This document shows, piece by piece, positions 7,629 through 19,080 of a DNA stretch of 64,000 nt. Source of the stretch: Agromyces sp. H17E-10 (lineage in GTDB: Bacteria > Actinomycetota > Actinomycetes > Actinomycetales > Microbacteriaceae); assembly GCF_022919715.1 (NCBI RefSeq), contig NZ_CP095042.1, positions 1 to 64,000 of the forward strand, given 5' to 3'. Within the stretch, counting starts at the first letter, position 1; the number at the start of each line of letters is the position of its first letter. A model generated the notes under the pieces. It worked only from the letters and a program-made list of their open reading frames with translations. It was not told the DNA's origin and made no database searches. The translations under genes and the position numbers were made by a program.

Positions 7629-8969
7629 ATGGGGGTCCGCGCGTTCACGACGACGACGTCGGTGAGCAGCGATCACCTGGCCCTCGCGCTCGCGCCCGCG
7701 CTGACACCCGAGGGTCCGGTCGCCGATCCGAGCTTCTTCCACGGCTTCGCGACCGAGCCGCAGGTGCTGGCGCGGGGTCTCCTCTCGCTCGCCGACATCA
7801 CCGCCACCCGGTACTTCAAGTACACGCCGACGACGCAACGCGACCCGGTGCTGACGGCGCACGGAGATCGGCTTCGCGCCGAGGTGTTCTCGGCCTGCAA
7901 CAGCGTCTACGCGCGATTCGACCTCCTCGCCTCCGGCATGGACGGCGGTGACGTCGCGCGCGGCACCACGAACGTCGACCTCGGCATGGCGACCCGTCGG
8001 GCACTCGCGGCGATCGGCAGGAACGAGCTGCTCCATCTCGAGGTCGGCCGCCGTGGGCTCGTGATGGCGACGCCCGGGGTCTTCGCCACCGAGCGACCGG
8101 TCGAGATGCCCGGCCGATGGATCCCCGCGCTCGGCAACGTCGCCGAGCTGCACCGCGCACTCAGTCCGGCGTTCAGCGTCGGCCGGGCTGCGGCGCGGGC
8201 CCTGCTCGCCTCCATCCCCGCCGCCACCGGCGCCGCCGCGACGGGCTGGCTCACTCCGGCGGCCAGCGGCATTCGCGTCGCCCCGCGGCGCACCGCCGGC
8301 GCCGTCCACGTCCACGGCCTGCACCGGTTGAGTGCCCTGAAGCGCCTGATCCCGCACGTGAACGGGCTCACCGTGTACGCGTCGGCCGGCGACGAACCCG
8401 GCGCGACCGCGTTCGAGGTCGAACTCCCCCACGCGCGAATGCTGCTCGGGCTCACCACCGAGGCCTGGCGTGGCTTCTCCGGCGAGGGCTCGCTGCTCGG
8501 AGCGCTCGCCGATCCCGTCGTCGCCGAGGTCGCGGCACTCGTCTCGGCGCTGCTCTCGTTCGAACCGGTGATCGATGTCGAGCGACTTCGGCGCGCCGCC
8601 GGACTCACGACCCGCGAGGTCGAGTCGGGCATCGCCGTGCTCGCCGCCTCGGGCCGCGTCGGCTGGGACCTCGAAGCCGGGGCCCACTTCCACCGTGAAC
8701 TTCCCGACGAGCCCGAGCGGGTCACCCGCGACAACCCGCGCGTCGCGGCCGCGCGCCGTCTGGTCGCGGCTGGGCTGGTCGACCGAGCCTCCGCGGCCGG
8801 CGAGTGGCTCGTGCACGCCGGCAGCGCGACCGAGCCCGTGAGCTACACCGTGCGCGAGGCGGACGGTTCGCTCAGCTGCACCTGTACCTGGCAGTTGACG
8901 GGCCGCGGCGACCGCGGACCCTGCAAGCACGCGCTCGCCGTGCAGATCCTGACGAAGGAGACCCGATGA
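7629..8969 (+). CDS. SWIM zinc-finger protein
   Basis: 446-residue protein whose C-terminus carries a SWIM-type zinc finger: SYTVREADGSLSCTCTWQL followed by GPCKHALAVQIL, giving CxC...CxH. The remainder has no domain I can name; it is Ala/Leu-rich with repeated mentions of short hydrophobic strands and no membrane segment. SWIM domains bind nucleic acid or protein partners. It is translationally coupled (ATGA overlap) to the 1094-residue gene downstream, and similar SWIM genes in other bacteria (E. coli yehQ, Streptomyces loci) stand with large helical proteins, MoxR ATPases and VWA proteins. Here no MoxR or VWA gene is adjacent. Function unknown. Confidence 0.8.
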   Translation: MGVRAFTTTTSVSSDHLALALAPALTPEGPVADPSFFHGFATEPQVLARGLLSLADITATRYFKYTPTTQRDPVLTAHGDRLRAEVFSACNSVYARFDLLASGMDGGDVARGTTNVDLGMATRRALAAIGRNELLHLEVGRRGLVMATPGVFATERPVEMPGRWIPALGNVAELHRALSPAFSVGRAAARALLASIPAATGAAATGWLTPAASGIRVAPRRTAGAVHVHGLHRLSALKRLIPHVNGLTVYASAGDEPGATAFEVELPHARMLLGLTTEAWRGFSGEGSLLGALADPVVAEVAALVSALLSFEPVIDVERLRRAAGLTTREVESGIAVLAASGRVGWDLEAGAHFHRELPDEPERVTRDNPRVAAARRLVAAGLVDRASAAGEWLVHAGSATEPVSYTVREADGSLSCTCTWQLTGRGDRGPCKHALAVQILTKETR

Positions 8970-11900
8970 CCGACGCCCTCGCCCGCTCGCTCGAGCTGTT
9001 CCACGACCTCGGCTGGGCCGACGCCGCACACGCCGACGCCCTCGAGCTGCCGCTCGGCAGCGAGGCGGAGCAGCGCGAGGCCCACGCGGGCCTGCGGCGC
9101 GGCGACTGGAGCCGCTGGGTGACCGAGGGCAACCGGGCGTTCAGCCAGTCGCTCGTCGGCGGAGCCGATCACGGGATGCTGGCGCTGTTCGCGATCCGCG
9201 TCGGCGCCGACGCACGGCGCACCGAGGCGGTGCTGGGCGGCTCGGGCTCGATCGCCGACGAACTCGCGGCCGACGTGCTCGCGACGCGCGGACCCGAGTT
9301 CGCCGCATCCTTCATCACGCGCGCCTGCCGTTCGAACCGGCGCGTATGGGAGCACTCCACCTCGGTACACGCCGGGCGCGCCGTGCGGCTCGTGCATCGG
9401 CATGAGCTCGAGGTGCCCGGCAGCGTGGAGTACCTGAAGGACTGGGCGGTCTACGCGGCGCTCGCGCTCGGGCTCGAGGCCGAGCTGTTCCCGAGCGATC
9501 GGGGCGCGATCGACCCCGAGGTGATCCGATCGCGGTTCGTCGACCACGTCCGCACCGGCATCGCGGTCGGAGCGCCGGCGACCGGACCGTTCGGCGGCGT
9601 CGTCGCCGGCGGCGTCGCACGGGGTTGGATCAGCCGCGACGAAGCGGTGCCGCTCGCGCTCGCCGCGCTCGACGCCGCACAGCGCCCCGGTGATCGCAAG
9701 GTGTGGGCCGGGGTGCTCACCGACGGTCTCGGCTTCGGCGACGAGGAGATCGTCGCGCACGCCGACGCGCTGCTCGGCGCGCTCAGCCACGCCGAAGCCC
9801 CGGTCGTCACGGCGTTCGCCCCCGCGATCGTCGAGCACGGCGACGAGCACCAGGCTGCCGACGTGCTCGCCCTCTCGCTCACGGTCGGGGCGAAGGCGGC
9901 GCGCAGACTCGTGCTCGACGCGGGGCTCCGCCGCGTGCAGCCACTCACCGGCGAGGCCGCCGAGACCGCCTCCCTCGCCCTGGCGGCCGTGGCGAACGGT
10001 CGGGATGCGACGCTCGCCCGGGCGGCGCAGACGCTGCAGGAGCGGTGGGGCGCGACCATCGAGCCCGTGGACGGCGGGGTGTCGGCTCCGACCGGGGCCG
10101 CGTGGCAGCCGACACCCGAGCCCTGGTCGGTGCCGCGCTTCGAGCTGCCGGCACCGACTCCCGCTGCACTGACCGAGGCCGCAGGTGTGCTGGCATCGCG
10201 CCCAGAGGGCGCTGAAGACGTCGCGGTCGACCGCTTCCTCGAGCTCGCGAACGCGATCGCCGCGGCCGACCCCGGGGCGGCGCGATCGGCGCTGCGTGGG
10301 CTCAGGCCCAACTGGCGCGCTGGTGCGAGTGCCGCGGCCGACTGGGTCGCGGGCGACCCGATCCGACTGCTCGACCGCCTCGCCGGGCCCGGCGACGCCG
10401 ACTGGCGCCAGGACACCCTGTACCGTCCCTTCACCGCGCGCGAGGCGTCGGTCGTCCATCGGCTCGGGGAGGTGCCGATGCTGCTCTCGACGCCGTCGTG
10501 GGTCGACCTCCGCATCGACCCCGACGACCTCGTCGAGCGGCTGCGGGCATACGTCGCGGCGGGAGCGACGGCGAGCGAGGCCGACCTCCTCCTCGCGCTC
10601 CTCCGGCTCGACCTGTCGCTCGTCGAGCCGCATCACCTCGATGCGCTCGCCGCACTCGACGTACCGGTCGTGCTGCAGTCGGGGGCCCCGATGACGGTCG
10701 CAGCCGGCGCTGCCGCACGCGATTACGCCCGCGACCCCCTGCGCGAACCGGCCGTCCTGCGCGACGAGGACGGCGACTGGGTGCGGGCCGAGGTCGAGCT
10801 GCCGGCCTCGCTCGCCGCGTTCCCGAAGCGCCTCGACACGAGCCGCTACGGCTGGGGCGATGCGGTCGAATTGCCGAACTGGAACGACGGCGCGTTCTCG
10901 GGCGACGGGCTCGACGCCGGCAGCGGCGTCGTCTGGCTCCAGCTCGCTCGCCGCGGCGCTCCACTCGGCCCGCTCATGGCCGCCCGAATGCTCGGCGGAC
11001 TCCGATCGCCGCATCCGAAGGCCGCAACCGAGATGTTCGCGGCGGTGCTCGAGGCGTGGGACCGCGGCCTACTGCGCCCTGGCGTCGCCGACCTCGGCAT
11101 GGCCGATCGCGGCGGACATACCGGCGCCGCCGCGTTCGCGCGCGTCGCGCTCGAGCTCGCCGATGCCGGACTCGGCTCGCTCGTCTGGCCGATCCTCGAC
11201 GACTACGTCGGTGCCGCGCTCGACGCGGTGCGGATGATCGCGGGCACCGCGGAGATCGTCGAGACCATCGGAGCCCTCCTTCCGGCCGCACGGGCGGCGG
11301 TCGCGGCGGGCGTGGCCGAACCATCGGTGCTCGACCTCCCGCACACCCGGGCGCTCGCGGCTCGTCCCGGTTCGTCGCGCGCCGTCGCAGCCGCCCAGGC
11401 CGTGGTCGCGCAACTGCCCGAACCGACGACGCCGCCCGCCGCCGCCGTGGACTCGGCCGCGCCGGCCGTCGACCTCGACGCCGTCTGGCCCATCGGTGAC
11501 GGCGCCGGCACCGCCGTCGACGACGCAGTCGAGCTCACCGCGTCCTTGCACACGCGCGGGTCGAAGCGCTTCGTGCCGATCGAGTTCGCCCTGCCTGCCC
11601 AGCCCGAGGTGCGCTACCGCGCCCTCATGGCCTGGTCGTACGCCCTCGACCACGAGGGCCAGCTCGACGCCGACACCATCGACGGCGATGAGCGACGCTG
11701 GCTCCAGTGGGACGCCTCGCTCAGCCGAATCGTGCCCTCCGAGTTCCGCGACCGCAGCACGGGCGGAAACGGCCCCGCGAGCCGCGATGCAGTGCCGCCG
11801 CTGACGGTGCTCATGGTGGCGGTCGTCCTGGCCTCGCTCTGCTCCGACGTCGAATCGCGGTACAGCGTCGACGCGATGGTCGCCTCGCGCCGGTTCTCCG

Positions 11901-12250
11901 CCGACTCGGTTCGTCTCGCGACGGCTCGCCTCCTGCCGCTGCCCGACATCGCGCCGGCCCGCATGATGGGCGCGATCGAGCGCGAGGTGCGTGCGATCCC
12001 CGTGCTCTGGCCGCTGCTCACCGAGTCGGTTCGCTACGCCGCGAGCCTCACGAAGCCGCCGGCCTGGCTCAACCGCGTGCTCGACGTCGCGCTCCTCCGT
12101 GCTCCGCTGCTGCGGGCGGCCTCCGCGGCCGGCCGCATCCCTGCCGAGGACGCCACGTGGCCCGGCCTCGCCGAGCTCGCCGCGCAGAAGGGCTCGAGCG
12201 CCGCACTCACGAAGGCGCGCAGACTCGTGACGGAGCTCGGACTCGGCTGA
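8966..12250 (+). CDS. large uncharacterised partner of SWIM protein (DUF6493-like)
   Basis: 1094-residue cytoplasmic protein, rich in Ala, Leu and Asp/Glu and apparently all-helical; long runs such as LALAALDAAQRPGDRKVWAG and ADVLALSLTVGAKAARRLVL suggest HEAT/TPR-like repeats. No catalytic motif, signal peptide or transmembrane segment is visible. From its size and its coupling to a SWIM gene I think it belongs to the DUF6493 group, but I cannot confirm that. The start ATG at 8966 overlaps the SWIM stop by 4 nt, so the two are made together and probably form a complex. The transcript ends at a hairpin at 12252-12283. Confidence 0.7.
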   Translation: MTDALARSLELFHDLGWADAAHADALELPLGSEAEQREAHAGLRRGDWSRWVTEGNRAFSQSLVGGADHGMLALFAIRVGADARRTEAVLGGSGSIADELAADVLATRGPEFAASFITRACRSNRRVWEHSTSVHAGRAVRLVHRHELEVPGSVEYLKDWAVYAALALGLEAELFPSDRGAIDPEVIRSRFVDHVRTGIAVGAPATGPFGGVVAGGVARGWISRDEAVPLALAALDAAQRPGDRKVWAGVLTDGLGFGDEEIVAHADALLGALSHAEAPVVTAFAPAIVEHGDEHQAADVLALSLTVGAKAARRLVLDAGLRRVQPLTGEAAETASLALAAVANGRDATLARAAQTLQERWGATIEPVDGGVSAPTGAAWQPTPEPWSVPRFELPAPTPAALTEAAGVLASRPEGAEDVAVDRFLELANAIAAADPGAARSALRGLRPNWRAGASAAADWVAGDPIRLLDRLAGPGDADWRQDTLYRPFTAREASVVHRLGEVPMLLSTPSWVDLRIDPDDLVERLRAYVAAGATASEADLLLALLRLDLSLVEPHHLDALAALDVPVVLQSGAPMTVAAGAAARDYARDPLREPAVLRDEDGDWVRAEVELPASLAAFPKRLDTSRYGWGDAVELPNWNDGAFSGDGLDAGSGVVWLQLARRGAPLGPLMAARMLGGLRSPHPKAATEMFAAVLEAWDRGLLRPGVADLGMADRGGHTGAAAFARVALELADAGLGSLVWPILDDYVGAALDAVRMIAGTAEIVETIGALLPAARAAVAAGVAEPSVLDLPHTRALAARPGSSRAVAAAQAVVAQLPEPTTPPAAAVDSAAPAVDLDAVWPIGDGAGTAVDDAVELTASLHTRGSKRFVPIEFALPAQPEVRYRALMAWSYALDHEGQLDADTIDGDERRWLQWDASLSRIVPSEFRDRSTGGNGPASRDAVPPLTVLMVAVVLASLCSDVESRYSVDAMVASRRFSADSVRLATARLLPLPDIAPARMMGAIEREVRAIPVLWPLLTESVRYAASLTKPPAWLNRVLDVALLRAPLLRAASAAGRIPAEDATWPGLAELAAQKGSSAALTKARRLVTELGLG

Positions 12251-12251
12251 G

Positions 12252-12283
12252 GCTCGGGCTCCGGCGAGGGCCCGGGCCCGAGC
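12252..12283. terminator. hairpin between convergent SWIM operon and uppS
   Basis: GCTCGGGC and GCCCGAGC arms around a 16-nt loop, starting right after the stop of the upstream gene and ending 20 bp before the uppS stop on the other strand. Confidence 0.5.
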
Positions 12284-12302
12284 AACGCGCCTCCCCGGCG
12301 CG

Positions 12303-13112
12303 TCAGCCGGTGACGGTCGGCGCGTCGACCGCCCCGCCGAACCGGCGGTTGCGTCGGGCGTAGAGTTCGATGGCCTGCCACAGGTCGGTGCGGCTGAAGT
12401 CGGGCCACAGCGTGTCGAGGAACACCATCTCGGCGTACGCAGACTGCCACAGCAGGAAGTTCGAGGTGCGCTGCTCCCCCGACGAACGCACGAAGAGATC
12501 GACGTCGGGCATGTCGGGCTGGTAGAGCCGCTTCGCGATCTGCTTCTCGCTCACGGCCGACGGCCGCAGCCGGCCGGCGGCGACGTCGTCGGCGATCTGC
12601 CGCACGGCGTCGGTGATCTCGTTGCGGCCGCCGTAGTTCACGCACATCGTGAGCGTCAGCACGTCGTTGCCGGCCGTCAGCCGCTCCGCGAACTGCAGTT
12701 CCTCGATGACCGACTTCCACAGTCGCGGCTTGCGGCCCGCCCACCGGATGCGGACGCCCCATTCGTTCAGCTGGTCGCGCCGGCGGTGCAGCACATCGCG
12801 GTTGTAGCCCATGAGGAACCGCACCTCGTCGGGCGACCGCTTCCAGTTCTCGGTCGAGAACGCGTACACCGAGAGGTGCTTCACGCCCGCCTGGATCGCG
12901 CCGGCCACGACATCGAGGAGGGCCGCCTCGCCGGCCTTGTGCCCCTCGATGCGCGTGAGCCCGCGCTGGTTCGCCCACCGCCCGTTGCCGTCCATGACGA
13001 TCGCGACGTGCCCGGGCACCGCCCCCTTCGGGAACGCCGGCGGGTGGATCCCGGTCCAGTCGATCGGCCGGTACGGCACGGCATCGCGGTGGGTGTAGGG
13101 CTTGGGACTCAC
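12303..13112 (-). CDS. uppS: isoprenyl (undecaprenyl) diphosphate synthase
   Basis: 269-residue cis-prenyltransferase that extends farnesyl diphosphate with isopentenyl diphosphate to make the C55 (or shorter) lipid carrier for peptidoglycan. Signature motifs: [17 protein letters not shown] with the catalytic Asp (about 38-54), [17 protein letters not shown], and the late [19 protein letters not shown] plus SAYAEMVF. It starts with GTG at 13112, inside the recO stop (GTGA overlap), so it is coupled to recO. Actinobacteria often have two such enzymes with different chain lengths, and this sequence does not say which one this is. Confidence 0.93.
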   Translation of the reverse strand: MSPKPYTHRDAVPYRPIDWTGIHPPAFPKGAVPGHVAIVMDGNGRWANQRGLTRIEGHKAGEAALLDVVAGAIQAGVKHLSVYAFSTENWKRSPDEVRFLMGYNRDVLHRRRDQLNEWGVRIRWAGRKPRLWKSVIEELQFAERLTAGNDVLTLTMCVNYGGRNEITDAVRQIADDVAAGRLRPSAVSEKQIAKRLYQPDMPDVDLFVRSSGEQRTSNFLLWQSAYAEMVFLDTLWPDFSRTDLWQAIELYARRNRRFGGAVDAPTVTG

Positions 13113-13930
13113 GTGGTGGCCATTCCTGGTTCGGCGGGTCGGCTGGTGCGGTCATGCGGCGCGGTCGGCTGAACCGGCGCGGCGACGGGCGCGGGGGCGG
13201 ATGCCTCGCGGCTGACGTGCGGCAACGACCGGAGTCCCCGCTCGAGGTGCCACTGGGTGTAGGCCGCGACGATGCCCGAGGCCTGGTTGCGGTCGCGCTC
13301 GGGCGACGCCTCGGCGTGCGCCCAGTCACCGGCCAGCAGCGCGCCGAGCAGCTCGACCGTCGAACGGGCGATGCGCGGGGTGCCGGGCGGTGCGCACTCG
13401 TCGTCGCAGACGACGCCGCCGAGCTGCACGACGACGGCCGTGTGCTCGCCGGGGCGGCCGCAGCGCGAGCAGTCGCCGAAGCTCGGCGCCCAGCCGGCGA
13501 GGGCGAGCGCCCGCAACAGGTACGAATCGAGGGTGAGCGCGGGGCCGTGCTCACGACGTGCGAGCGAACGCAGGGCGCCGACGAGCAGCAGGTACTGCTG
13601 CAGCGAGCCCTCGGCCTCGGTGAGCTTGTCGGCCGTCTCGACCATGGCGTTCGCTGCGGTGTAGGCGGCGTAGTCCTGTGAGATGTCGGCACCGTACGAA
13701 CCGAGTGACTCGGCCTGCGTCACGACGTCGAGGCTGCGGCCCTCGTAGAGCTGCAGGTCGGCGACCATGAACGGCTCGAGCCGGGCGCCGAACTTCGAAC
13801 CGGTGCGGCGCACGCCCTTCGCGACGGCGCGCACCTTGCCGTGCTGCCGGGTCAGCAGGGTGACGATGCGGTCGGCCTCGCCCAGCTTGTGGGTGCGCAG
13901 CACGACGGCTTCATCTCGGTACACGGGCAC
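13109..13930 (-). CDS. recO: DNA repair protein RecO
   Basis: 273-residue recombination mediator that loads RecA with RecR and anneals single strands. The N-terminal OB fold begins [21 protein letters not shown]; a four-cysteine zinc site is visible as CSRCGRPG (near 150) and CDDEC (near 175). The C-terminal tail is Pro/Ala-rich and degenerate. It starts with GTG at 13930, 3 nt after the shared 12-mer GGGAGAATCGAC. uppS follows with a 4-nt overlap. The usual neighbour era is 8 kb away here. Confidence 0.93.
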   Translation of the reverse strand: MPVYRDEAVVLRTHKLGEADRIVTLLTRQHGKVRAVAKGVRRTGSKFGARLEPFMVADLQLYEGRSLDVVTQAESLGSYGADISQDYAAYTAANAMVETADKLTEAEGSLQQYLLLVGALRSLARREHGPALTLDSYLLRALALAGWAPSFGDCSRCGRPGEHTAVVVQLGGVVCDDECAPPGTPRIARSTVELLGALLAGDWAHAEASPERDRNQASGIVAAYTQWHLERGLRSLPHVSREASAPAPVAAPVQPTAPHDRTSRPAEPGMATT

Positions 13931-13933
13931 ACG

Positions 13934-13945
13934 TCGATTCTCCCA
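13934..13945 (-). promoter_or_regulatory. shared 12-base start-proximal element of recO
   Basis: GGGAGAATCGAC on the minus strand, 3 nt before the recO GTG; identical to the elements at dusB and lepA. Confidence 0.5.
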
Positions 13946-13976
13946 TCACTGGGGCACGGGACATCCGTGATTCACT

Positions 13977-14669
13977 GTGATCGTGGAAACCGCCTCGTTC
14001 ACCATCCCCCTCTGGCTCGACCTCACCGCGGTCGGACTCGGCGGCGTGCAGGGCGCCCTGTTCGCCTCGGGATTCCGCGGCGAACGACGGCTCGACCTGC
14101 TCGGCGTCGCGATCGTCGGCATCGTCATGGGATTCGGCGGCGGAGCCATCCGCGACCTCCTGCTGAACGTGCAGATCGGCGCGTTCCAGAACAACTGGTA
14201 TCTCGTCACCGCGGTGGTGGCCTCGCTCATCGGGATGCTGCTCGCCGGGCCCCTGCAGCGCCTCAACGGCGTCATCGTCGGGCTGGACGCGATCGTGATC
14301 GGCATGTTCGGCGCGTTCGGCACCTCGAAGGCGCTCGGCCTCGGCCTGCCCATCCTGCCGGCGGTCTTCGTCGGCGTCGCGGCGGCGGTGGGCGGCGGCA
14401 TCCTGCGCGACATGCTCATGAGCCTGCCGGTCGCGATCATGCACGTCGGCTCGCTCTACGCGGTCGCCGCCGCGGCGGGATGCCTCGTGCTCGCGGTGCT
14501 CGACCTCTTCGGCGTGCCGCTGTTCATCGGCGGCATCGTGTGCGTCGTCGTCACGAGCGTGATCCGTTGGCTCGCGGTCGTGTTCGACCTTTCACTGCCC
14601 GAGCAGCGCATGCTCTACCGGCGCAAGGTCGCGACCGAGACCGGCGTTCTGCCCGTCATCCGCCGCTGA
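13977..14669 (+). CDS. trimeric intracellular cation channel (TRIC)-family membrane protein
   Basis: 230-residue membrane protein of the bacterial TRIC (UPF0126, YicG-like) family. Seven hydrophobic segments are visible, in two repeats, each with the glycine-rich signature: MGFGGGAIRDLLLN near 43-56 and AVGGGILRDMLMSLP near 137-151. Bacterial TRIC proteins form trimeric potassium-conducting channels; some family members are annotated as glycine transporters. Start codon GTG at 13977, with a further GTG two codons on. It is divergent from recO and convergent with leuA, with two hairpins after its stop. Confidence 0.85.
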   Translation: MIVETASFTIPLWLDLTAVGLGGVQGALFASGFRGERRLDLLGVAIVGIVMGFGGGAIRDLLLNVQIGAFQNNWYLVTAVVASLIGMLLAGPLQRLNGVIVGLDAIVIGMFGAFGTSKALGLGLPILPAVFVGVAAAVGGGILRDMLMSLPVAIMHVGSLYAVAAAAGCLVLAVLDLFGVPLFIGGIVCVVVTSVIRWLAVVFDLSLPEQRMLYRRKVATETGVLPVIRR

Positions 14670-14688
14670 CCGCCGTCGGTGTCATGAC

Positions 14689-14712
14689 CTCCTGCGCACG
14701 AGCGCGCAGGAG
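14689..14712. terminator. first of two tandem hairpins between TRIC gene and leuA
   Basis: Perfect 9-bp stem CTCCTGCGC / GCGCAGGAG with a 6-nt loop, 19 bp after the TRIC-family stop. The second, much longer hairpin begins at the next base. Confidence 0.6.
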
Positions 14713-14787
14713 TCGCTCCGGGGGTCGGTTTCGGCCGGATCCGGATGCATCGAGGCATCCAGCCGGCCGAACCGAACCCCGGAGCGA
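14713..14787. terminator. long bidirectional hairpin downstream of leuA
   Basis: About 25 bp of near-perfect stem (arms beginning TCGCTCCGGGG and ending CCCCGGAGCGA) with a second small stem GGATGC/GCATCC at its tip. It ends 9 bp before the leuA stop on the other strand, so it can terminate both convergent transcripts. Confidence 0.7.
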
Positions 14788-14796
14788 AATCGGCGA

Positions 14797-16599
<1,803 letters not shown>

Positions 16600-16616
16600 T
16601 CAGCCGACGACGAACT

Positions 16617-16655
16617 CCGCAGCGAGGGAGGCCTGAGAACTAGGACTCGCTGCGG
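16617..16655 (-). promoter_or_regulatory. leuA leader hairpin
   Basis: Perfect 10-bp stem: CCGCAGCGAG (minus strand, inside the end of the leader peptide) pairs with CTCGCTGCGG after a 19-nt loop. A ribosome stalled on the leucine codons or at the leader stop would decide whether this stem forms. Comparative studies have described leader RNAs before leuA in Actinobacteria; the match here is by my reading. Confidence 0.65.
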
Positions 16656-16684
16656 CAGCTAAGGAGAAGCAGGCCGTGAAGCAC
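16640..16684 (-). CDS. leuL: leuA leader peptide with four consecutive leucine codons
   Basis: GTG start at 16684, 14 residues: VLHGLLLLSCRSES, then TAG at 16640-16642. The four adjacent leucines use CTG, CTT, CTC and CTT, including the CTT codon that is rare in this high-GC genome. That is the classical design of a ribosome-mediated attenuator that senses charged tRNA-Leu. It has no clear ribosome binding site; TAGCCT lies 7 nt upstream of the GTG, so a leaderless start is possible. It lies 70 nt upstream of the leuA ATG. Confidence 0.7.
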   Translation of the reverse strand: MLHGLLLLSCRSES

Positions 16685-16781
16685 GCGACAAGGCTAACAC
16701 CCGGTCGCCGGGGGCGCACGCATGTGACGCCGCGCACGGCGGTCGTGCCGCTGTCGAGACTCCCGCGGCGGGCATGACGAA

Positions 16782-16815
16782 GCGGGTGGATGCCTCCCCC
16801 GAGGCATCCACCCGC
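16782..16815 (-). terminator. hairpin after the ABC permease
   Basis: Perfect 15-bp stem GCGGGTGGATGCCTC and its complement with loop CCCC, 24 bp past the permease stop. It contains two opposing copies of the over-represented word GGATGCCTC. Confidence 0.75.
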
Positions 16816-16839
16816 CCTTCCGCCTCCCGTGGTCGCCCC

Positions 16840-18236
16840 TCAGTCGACCGCGAGGGCTGCCACCGGCGAGACGCGCATCGCGCGCCGCGCCGGAGCGATG
16901 GACGCGACGAGCGTGAGCACGCCCGCAGCGACGATGAGGACGCCGATCATCACCCACGGGATGCCCGGGAACACGAAGCCCGGCATTCCCTGCGCGCCGC
17001 CGAGCAGCGCCTGCGCGCCGGCCCAGCCGTAGCCGAACCCCAGCACGAGACCCGTCAGCGTCGCCGCGACCGTGAGGGCCGCGCTCTCGACGACGATCAT
17101 GCGGCGCAACTGGCGCCGGTCGAAGCCGAGGGCGCGCAGCAGGCCGAGCTCGCGGGTGCGCTGCAGCACGCTGAGCGAGAGCGTGTTGACCATGCCGATC
17201 GCCGCGATCAGCGCACTGAACCCGATGAGCACCGTGAACACGGCGACCGTCGCGTTGAGCATCGGCTCGATACCGGCGTAGACCTCGGGTTGCCGCTCCT
17301 GCGCGGCGAGGATCATCGCCCGGTACGACTCCATCGTGACCGAGAAGGTCGTGACGAGCGTCACGCCGATGACGAGGCCGATCGTCATGCGCGAGCTCCG
17401 CTCGGGGTTGCGCACCGCGTTCTCGGCCGCGAGACGTGCAGCGGGCGAACGCCCGAACAGACGACCCACGAGCCGCAGCACGGGCGGCATGACGACGTCG
17501 GCGCCGAGCACGATGCCGGTGAACGAGACGATGCCGCCGACCATGCCGATGAGCACGCCCTCGGGGCGGGTGAGCCCCACGACCACGCCGACCGCGAGCA
17601 GGGCCAGGCCGACCACGACGAACACGGCGGCCGTGATGTTGCGCCCGCGGCGGCGGCCGACGGCCTCGTGGCTCTGCGGATTGGCGTTGCCGATCGCCTC
17701 GGCCGGACGCACCCGCAGCACCCGCCGGGAGCCCACCCACGAGGCGAGCCACGTCGTGAGCACGACGGCGACGGCCGGCAGCACGATGGCCACGTTGACG
17801 TAGTCGTAGTCGGTCTCCGGCAGCATCCCGCTCGCGACCGCGTAACGGGCGAGCCCGACGGCCGACGCGGTGCCGAGCACGACGCCGACGGCGGCGCCCG
17901 CGAGCCCGACGAGCAGGCCCTCCTTGGCGATCTGGGCGCGCTGGGCACGGGCGCTCGACCCGATGAGGCGCAGGAGCGCGATCACGCGGGTTCGGCCGGC
18001 GACGACCGTCGCGACCGTGTTGGTGGTCACGATCGCGCTCACGTACACCGCGATGACGATGAACACCGTCGCGACGACGCCGAGCATGAGTGCGACCGTG
18101 TCGCTCTCGCCCGTGACGTCGTCGGCCCGGATCGCCGCGGCCAGCAGTCCCGTGACCTGCAGGAGCAGCACGCCGAACGTGCCGGCGATCGTCGCGACGA
18201 CGAGCGTCGGCCACTGGTCCTTGAGTCGGGTGCGCA

Positions 18237-18237
<1 letters not shown>
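16840..18237 (-). CDS. FtsX-type ABC transporter permease
   Basis: 465-residue integral membrane protein with about eight hydrophobic segments in two FtsX-like halves: one around TLVVATIAGTFGVLLLQVTG and SDTVALMLGVVATVFIVIAV, the other around the C-terminal VMIGVLIVAAGVLTLVASIAP. The large periplasmic domain of MacB is missing; the longest extracellular loops are short. Characteristic coupling-helix segments are RVIALLRLIGSSARAQRAQI and TRELGLLRALGFDRRQLRRM. It overlaps the ATPase stop by 1 nt (TGATG) and forms an exporter with it. The adjacent two-component system is a likely controller; the substrate (peptide, antibiotic or lipid) is unknown. Confidence 0.88.
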
Positions 18238-18998
<761 letters not shown>

Positions 18999-19005
18999 GT
19001 CTTCG

Positions 19006-19011
19006 ACGCTA
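19006..19011 (-). promoter_or_regulatory. -10 box for leaderless start of ABC ATPase
   Basis: TAGCGT on the minus strand, 7 nt before the ATG at 18998. Confidence 0.4.
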
Positions 19012-19080
19012 CGGATGCGGCGGGGCCGGGCTCATCCGGCTGAGGAGTGGCTCGCGTCATCCTGCAGGATGACGTTCGCG

